Assembly (NCBI GenBank): GCA_037144255.1
Contig: JBAWXE010000103.1
Span: 1 to 9,530 of the forward strand
DNA length: 9,530 bases
Direction of reading: 5' to 3'
Source of the DNA: JBAWXE01 sp037144255
Lineage (GTDB): Bacteria; Bacteroidota; Bacteroidia; Chitinophagales; Chitinophagaceae
A model generated the notes under the pieces. The model searched no databases and had not been told where the DNA came from. It worked only from the letters and a program-made list of their open reading frames with translations. A program made the translations under genes and the position numbers. This document shows positions 5,011 to 9,530 of the stretch, piece by piece (the first letter of the stretch is position 1; each line of letters starts with the position of its first letter).

Positions 5011-8000
5011 ATGCGTAGTAATAAATTCATATTCAGTGAAGGTCAATTCCATAGACTATTTCCGTATTATATTCTTCTTGATAAAGACCTTATAGTTATC
5101 TCACATGGCAATACAATAAGTAATTACTGCAATATACAAAATGGGCAAAAGCTTAGTAGTTGCTTTCAGATATACAAACCCGACATTACCAAATATAAAA
5201 TCAGTGAACTCAACGGAATATCATCCAGACTTATATCAATGGGGCAAGAGAATGAAAGCACTTCATTTGTCTTGGAAGGAGTATGGGAATATATTTCAGC
5301 TACTGAAGAATTATTATTTGTAGGTTTTCCACCCAATCAAAAAGAGCCACATAGGCTGAACTATCAAATAAAAGAACAAAAAGACCTTGGTGAAAAGATT
5401 AAGTTTTTAAATGAGCTTATAGAGAATTTTAATTCTGCAGTACTTTGTGAAGACCCAGAAAGAAAAATACTGTATGTAAATAATAAATTCTGCTCAATAT
5501 TTGAGATCCCAGTATCTGCAGAAGATCTGATAGGTATAGATTGCTCTTTGGTAGCCCAAAATGGTAAAAGAAGATTTAAAGACCCACTATCATTTATTGA
5601 AAGAGTAGAGCAACTAGTAGCAAGTAGAATAAGTGCGAGTAATGACATAGTGTATCTAGCAGATGGAAGCATATTAGAGCGAGACTACATACCGATAAAT
5701 ATTAACGGTGAATTTGTAGCACATCTTTGGAAGTACACAGATGTAACTGATAGGATTACATTGGAGAATAAACTAAAGAGTTCTGAAAAATTACTGCAGA
5801 CATTATTCAATAATTTTAGATCAAGCTTAATGTATGAGGACATTAACAATACTATAGTGTTTGTGAACCAAGCATTTTGCAATATCATATCCCCTGAACT
5901 AGTGCCATCATTTCTTATAGGCAAAAAAACAACAGAATCGATACATTCTATCAAGCATCTTTTTAAGGAGCCCGAATTATTTGTAAGACGTGTAAACGAA
6001 CTGATAGCTAAAAACGAAAGTGAGTTCAATGAATTTGTAGAGATGGCTGATGGAAGAATACTTAAAAGGTATTTTGTACCAATAACTGTGGGTAACATAC
6101 GATCTGGCTATATATGGCGATATGAAGATATTACAGAGCATTTAGCATTTGAAAAACAATTAAAGGAGCAGAAGGAATATTTCTATAGAATACTGAATGA
6201 GCTACCTGTAGACATCATGATCTTTTCATTAGACCATAAGTTCGAGTTTGTGAATAAAAGTGCTGTGAAGAATGATGAAATGAGAGCGTGGCTGATAGGG
6301 AAAAACATGTATGATTACTGTAAGCATAAAAATATTGGCCCCGAATTGGCTATAAAACGGGAAAAATTATTTAAAGAAGCACTAGAGCGCAATAAAGCTA
6401 ACAGTACGATAGATGAACATATAAAACCAGATGGGAGTATCCAATATATGCTTAGATTCCACTACCCATTCTCAAATGAAGATGGGAAGGTAGAATTTGT
6501 TGTGGGTTTTGGTGTGGACATTACAGAACAAAAAAACAGTGAAAGAAAGTTTATAGAACAAGGTGAATACTACAATGAAATACTCAACGAAGTGCCTGCC
6601 GACATTGTGATCTTTTCTCTGGATCATAAATATAGATTTATCAATAAGAATGCTATCAAAAACAAGGAAATAAGAGAATGGCTGATAGGTAAAGATGATT
6701 ATGACTACTGTAGATTTAAACAGATAAGTACTAAGATGGCTGATGAACGTAGGAAAATGTTTAATGATGCTGTAATCATGAAAAAACCTATGAGCCTCAT
6801 TGATGAAATAGTGAATGAAAATCAAACTACTAAGTATATATTGAGAATAATGTATCCAAGTATTGATGCGAATGGCTCCGTAAAATACGTTATCGGTTAT
6901 GGTATTGATATTACCGAGCAGTTGCAGCTTGAGAGAAAAGCAACACTGAATGAAAAAAGAATGAATAAACTTCTAGACATCATTCGAGATGGAGTATTTA
7001 GATTAAATACAGATGGATGGGTAGTATATAATAATAACTCTTTTAGTTTTATTATGGGTATAGAGCCCCTAATGGAACAAGGGCATCAAAAACCAATACG
7101 ATTTCAAGATTATTTATCTACAGAAGAATGGAAGAAATTAAGTGACAAAATTCAAGCACTGAAAAATACTGGACAACCTCAGCTTGGTATCATGCAAATA
7201 ATAAATAAGTTGGGTGTTGAAAAATATCTGGATTATAGCATAACTGATTCTATTAATGATCCGGATGCATTGTGCACATTCAGAATATCAGACATTACTG
7301 AGATAGTCAATAAAGAAAGAAACTTAGAAGAGATCATTAAAAAAGAAAAAGAACTCAATAACTCTAAATCACAATTTGTAAGAATAACATCACATGAATT
7401 ACGAACACCACTAGCTATTATACAAGCAAATGTTGAGATATTAGAAATGATACAAGGATCTCATTTCGAAACCGGAAACAGCCCTAATCCGGAAGTGATG
7501 ACAAGTAGAATAGTAAAGGAAGTGAAGGTGATGACTGAGATACTGAATGAGCTAATGATGATCAGTAAGATAGAGAAAGGTGAAATAGATTTTAATCCTA
7601 GTGATATTGATATTCACACATTCATTAATACTATTTCTCAAGACCTATACACTCCATATGCTGATGGACGTTCATTGCAAGTAGAAATAGACAAAAAAAT
7701 CTCTCAGATATGTCTAGACAAAAAGCTAATGAGACATGCGCTAGTAAACATTATTACGAATGCATTTAAATACTCAGCGGGTAAGCTTGCACCCACTCTA
7801 AGAATAAAAAATGAATATAACTCAATCTTATTTGAAATAGAAGACCATGGCATAGGTATACCTGAAGAAGATCAAAATAAATTGTTTACTTCATTTTTCA
7901 GAGCATCTAATGTAGGTGCAATACAAGGTACAGGATTAGGATTAATGGTACTAGATTATGCTGTAAAAAGACATGGCGGAACAATAGATATTAAAAGTGA

Positions 8001-8055
8001 AATAGACAAAGGCTCAACAGTCTCTGTTAAAATACCAATAATCAAAGCACAGTGA
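5011..8055 (+). CDS. Cytoplasmic histidine kinase: HNOBA-like PAS, five PAS, HisKA, HATPase
   Basis: This is a 1014-residue kinase without membrane segments or signal peptide, so it senses inside the cell. Residues about 13-109 match the HNOBA (H-NOX-associated) PAS type of soluble guanylyl cyclases: FPYYILLDKDL, a Gly after VISH, FQIYKPDI, and later LEGVWEY and ELLFVGFP. Five further PAS domains follow at roughly 133-249, 262-375, 390-506, 520-636 and 650-765, four ending in W/G-x-x-x-DITE or a variant. The HisKA box is SHELRTPL with phospho-acceptor H795. HATPase motifs are N917 in NAFKYS, G1 at 945-949 (DHGIG), an F box (SFFRAS) and G2 at 973-977 (GTGLG), all intact, so it should be active. 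A GTG at 5008 directly precedes ATG 5011; either could be used, and ATG is preferred. It overlaps the next gene by 4 bases. Likely partners are the three receivers of the operon. The ligand is unknown; a gas or heme link is only suggested by HNOBA. Confidence 0.93.
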   Translation: MRSNKFIFSEGQFHRLFPYYILLDKDLIVISHGNTISNYCNIQNGQKLSSCFQIYKPDITKYKISELNGISSRLISMGQENESTSFVLEGVWEYISATEELLFVGFPPNQKEPHRLNYQIKEQKDLGEKIKFLNELIENFNSAVLCEDPERKILYVNNKFCSIFEIPVSAEDLIGIDCSLVAQNGKRRFKDPLSFIERVEQLVASRISASNDIVYLADGSILERDYIPININGEFVAHLWKYTDVTDRITLENKLKSSEKLLQTLFNNFRSSLMYEDINNTIVFVNQAFCNIISPELVPSFLIGKKTTESIHSIKHLFKEPELFVRRVNELIAKNESEFNEFVEMADGRILKRYFVPITVGNIRSGYIWRYEDITEHLAFEKQLKEQKEYFYRILNELPVDIMIFSLDHKFEFVNKSAVKNDEMRAWLIGKNMYDYCKHKNIGPELAIKREKLFKEALERNKANSTIDEHIKPDGSIQYMLRFHYPFSNEDGKVEFVVGFGVDITEQKNSERKFIEQGEYYNEILNEVPADIVIFSLDHKYRFINKNAIKNKEIREWLIGKDDYDYCRFKQISTKMADERRKMFNDAVIMKKPMSLIDEIVNENQTTKYILRIMYPSIDANGSVKYVIGYGIDITEQLQLERKATLNEKRMNKLLDIIRDGVFRLNTDGWVVYNNNSFSFIMGIEPLMEQGHQKPIRFQDYLSTEEWKKLSDKIQALKNTGQPQLGIMQIINKLGVEKYLDYSITDSINDPDALCTFRISDITEIVNKERNLEEIIKKEKELNNSKSQFVRITSHELRTPLAIIQANVEILEMIQGSHFETGNSPNPEVMTSRIVKEVKVMTEILNELMMISKIEKGEIDFNPSDIDIHTFINTISQDLYTPYADGRSLQVEIDKKISQICLDKKLMRHALVNIITNAFKYSAGKLAPTLRIKNEYNSILFEIEDHGIGIPEEDQNKLFTSFFRASNVGAIQGTGLGLMVLDYAVKRHGGTIDIKSEIDKGSTVSVKIPIIKAQ
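5407..6135 (+). repeat. Duplicated PAS pair (second and third PAS-type domains)
   Basis: The second and third PAS-type domains of the kinase resemble each other more than the rest, at an offset of about 129 residues. Shared features are N-F-N/R-S followed by E-D and YVNNKFC versus FVNQAFC, F-x-x-R-V-x-x-L, LADGSILERDYIPI versus MADGRILKRYFVPI, and a final LWKYTDVTD versus IWRYEDITE. This indicates an internal duplication that has since diverged. Confidence 0.6.
6178..6918 (+). repeat. Duplicated PAS pair (fourth and fifth PAS-type domains)
   Basis: Two successive domains are related at a period of exactly 130 residues. In the first 48 residues 32 are identical, for example IFSLDHK, WLIGK and the YDYC ending, and both finish with G-x-DITEQ. 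The DNA has diverged at many third positions, so the copy is older than the recent past. The close match suggests a more recent duplication than the preceding PAS pair. Confidence 0.75.
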
Positions 8056-9140
8056 CAGCGCAACTAACAATATTGCTTATAGAAGATGAGCTAGCACTAC
8101 AAGAGTCACTAAAAATGATCATTGAAGCGTATGGATTTATCTCAATTACTGCTAGTAATGGTGTAGAAGCATTTAACATTTTACAAAATGATGCAAATAA
8201 GATAAGCCTTATATTGTGCGATATAAATCTGCCAGATATAAGCGGATATGATATTATCAAAGTTGTAAAAGATGACCCAATACTACATAAAATACCGTTT
8301 CTATTCCTTACAGCCTATGCTGATGAGAAGGATGTAAGACATGGAATGAATCTTGGTGCAGATGATTATTTAACTAAACCAATTTCTGCGAAAGATCTTA
8401 TTATCACAATCAATTCAAGGCTTGAAAACAGAAAGAAAATAGATTCATTTCATGATAATGAAATCAATAATAAATGGATAGATCTTCTGAATGAAAATTT
8501 TAGGCATGAATTCTTTAATCCTTTGAATGGCGTTCTAAATGCATCTATCTATTTGGATAACCTATCAAATAAAATTGACGTAAAAGAATTCAAACAAAGC
8601 GTACAGGCCATATACGTTTCTAGTTTCAGAATGCATAGGAATATCCGAAACCTGATCATGCACTCTACAATATTGGCACACAAGAAAAATGTCACTAAAA
8701 CCCCAACAAGCAAACAATCTGTAAGTTCTATACTACAAGAAGTGATTGGCCATTACAACAATAGCATTACAGGTGATACGGCACCGTTGTATTGCGAAAT
8801 CGATACAATTGCAACACTCCAAGATGCAGATCTGCTAATGATAGTCTTCACAGAACTCATTGACAATGCCATCCGATTCAATATCGGAAATAATATCCCA
8901 TTAGTACAACTTAAAGCTTCAAGTGATCATTTTGAATTTCTTGTAACTAATGCTATTAGCAATAACACTTGCTTTGATATTGCTGATGTTGCTGCTTTTA
9001 GGAAATTCCATGAAGACCTCTCACTAAATGGCCTCGGGCTAGGATTATATATTAGCAAACACTTGTGTGAAGTAATGGGTTATAAACTAACCATTCATAT
9101 TCAATCAGGACAGATTACCATCAAGATATCTAACAGTTAA
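8052..9140 (+). CDS. Receiver fused to a degenerate histidine-kinase module
   Basis: This 362-residue protein has the order receiver, then kinase core. The receiver (1-125) keeps E11, D12, phospho-acceptor D57 in ILCDINLPDISG, T87 in LFLTAY and K109 in YLTKPI. A dimerisation helix follows, with RHEFFNPLNG around H152 where SHELRTPL is usual, so a phospho-acceptor His is present. The ATPase-like part has an N box (TELIDNAIRF, N272) and a G2 loop (GLGLGLYISK, 327-336), but the G1 box (DxGxG) is replaced by VTNAISNN and the F box is poorly recognisable. Similar receiver-first ATP-binding response regulators with weak G1 boxes are known in Bacteroidota and Cyanobacteria. Kinase activity is uncertain; a relay or phosphatase role is possible. 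Start GTG 8052 overlaps the kinase stop (GTGA), implying translational coupling. No strong terminator follows, only the small hairpin at 9158. Confidence 0.9.
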   Translation: MTAQLTILLIEDELALQESLKMIIEAYGFISITASNGVEAFNILQNDANKISLILCDINLPDISGYDIIKVVKDDPILHKIPFLFLTAYADEKDVRHGMNLGADDYLTKPISAKDLIITINSRLENRKKIDSFHDNEINNKWIDLLNENFRHEFFNPLNGVLNASIYLDNLSNKIDVKEFKQSVQAIYVSSFRMHRNIRNLIMHSTILAHKKNVTKTPTSKQSVSSILQEVIGHYNNSITGDTAPLYCEIDTIATLQDADLLMIVFTELIDNAIRFNIGNNIPLVQLKASSDHFEFLVTNAISNNTCFDIADVAAFRKFHEDLSLNGLGLGLYISKHLCEVMGYKLTIHIQSGQITIKISNS

Positions 9141-9157
9141 TTAAACAGCATTACCAG

Positions 9158-9172
9158 ATGGCAATATGCCAT
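9158..9172. terminator. Small hairpin after the signalling operon
   Basis: ATGGCA and TGCCAT form a 6-bp stem around loop ATA, 17 bases after the operon's last stop (9140). It abuts the stop of the minus-strand cysC fragment. There is no U-tract on the plus strand, so it is at best a weak bidirectional terminator. Confidence 0.25.
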
Positions 9173-9378
9173 TAGAGACTGTATAGACTAATAGCGAAAA
9201 GAATACTTGAAATCATTTGATTTTTAATATCGCCCCCAAAATCAGCACACAATAGCTTTCTGTATTCATCGCCATCAACTACCTCAACCGGTATTTCATG
9301 CTCTACAAGTTGATTTTTAACAGCATTTGCCAAGGTTGTCTTTCCACTACCGGTTAATCCACAGAATTGAATAATCAT
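9172..9378 (-). pseudogene. cysC: Truncated adenylyl-sulfate kinase (APS kinase) fragment
   Basis: The 68-residue reading frame starts MIIQFCGLTGSGKTTLANAV, with Walker A GLTGSGKT at residues 7-14, then VEVVDGDEYRKLL (residues 31-43) containing the DGD-x-x-R element of APS kinases. After CADFG (44-48) the expected GFSxxDRxENIRR segment is absent and the remaining 20 residues, ending ISLYSL, do not match the family. Complete CysC is about 175-200 residues, so roughly two thirds is missing, including most of the APS-binding region and lid. Only 31 bases separate its stop from the neighbouring operon, so the rest is not nearby. An intact enzyme makes PAPS from APS and ATP; this product should be inactive. 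The fragment is probably a remnant left by a deletion or recombination near 9170-9230. Confidence 0.75.
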
Positions 9379-9498
9379 ATGTAATAGTATTTCTTGAACA
9401 GATTAATAATTAATAATAAAAAATGAAAATGTCAAACTAGACTGAAAGAAATTGATAACAATATCACTTCTTGTTAATTGACACGAAGTTGTTTCATT

Positions 9499-9530
9499 GC
9501 CTCACTTTAATTGTTGAATTAAAGTGAGGC
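9499..9530. terminator. Perfect 14-bp hairpin at the window edge
   Basis: GCCTCACTTTAATT and AATTAAAGTGAGGC are exact inverted arms around loop GTTG, ending at the last base of the window. This is typical of a strong intrinsic terminator, though any following T-run lies outside. On the minus strand the next bases are AATGAAAC, with no U-tract. In 9379-9498, the AT-rich stretch upstream of the cysC fragment, I found no gene or convincing promoter. Confidence 0.5.

Noticed and set aside
5685..6098. 137-codon minus-strand open frame within the kinase gene, with others at 5364-5672 and 6472-6825
   Set aside because: They are antisense shadows of well-supported PAS-domain coding sequence.

Overview
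The window looks like chromosomal DNA of a low-GC member of the Bacteroidota. The evidence is a protein with a type IX secretion (T9SS, Por-type) C-terminal tail, a RadC-like JAB protein of the short form common in Bacteroidota accessory DNA, weak Shine-Dalgarno signals, and promoter candidates of the TTG / TAnnTTTG kind. The sequence does not fix the genus.

Left part (1-1700): an accessory segment. A RadC-like JAB-domain gene runs off the left edge on the minus strand. It faces away from a plus-strand gene (606-1592) whose C-terminal part carries motifs resembling the start of a family A polymerase palm, and which ends soon after. The roughly 200-400 bases between them hold a strong GC hairpin and an imperfect inverted repeat. 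Together these look like the worn remains of a mobile element.

Middle (1701-3963): a minus-strand gene for a secreted seven-bladed beta-propeller, built from seven 58-residue blades in exact register plus a T9SS tail. It is divergent from the signalling operon. The roughly 730 bases between them hold no convincing gene. They do contain a near-identical palindrome (CCACTAATAATAGTGG, 15 of 16 bases) close to the start of both flanking genes, in the same orientation relative to each. They also contain a 125-codon minus-strand frame interrupted only by TGA, possibly a decayed gene.

Right part (3964-9140): a tight four-gene plus-strand operon for a multi-step two-component system. It encodes a NarL/LuxR-type response regulator, a stand-alone receiver, a large soluble histidine kinase (HNOBA-like PAS domain, five more PAS domains, HisKA, HATPase) and a receiver fused to a kinase-like module with a degenerate ATP lid. 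The only DNA-binding output is the first gene. The shared palindrome suggests, by inference, that this regulator controls its own operon and the secreted propeller gene. The HNOBA-type domain, known from soluble guanylyl cyclases and bacterial H-NOX-linked signalling proteins, hints at heme/NO-linked sensing, but no H-NOX gene is visible here.

Right end (9172-9530): a minus-strand APS kinase (cysC) fragment cut off after about 50 recognisable residues, then a non-coding stretch ending in a perfect 14-bp hairpin at the window edge.
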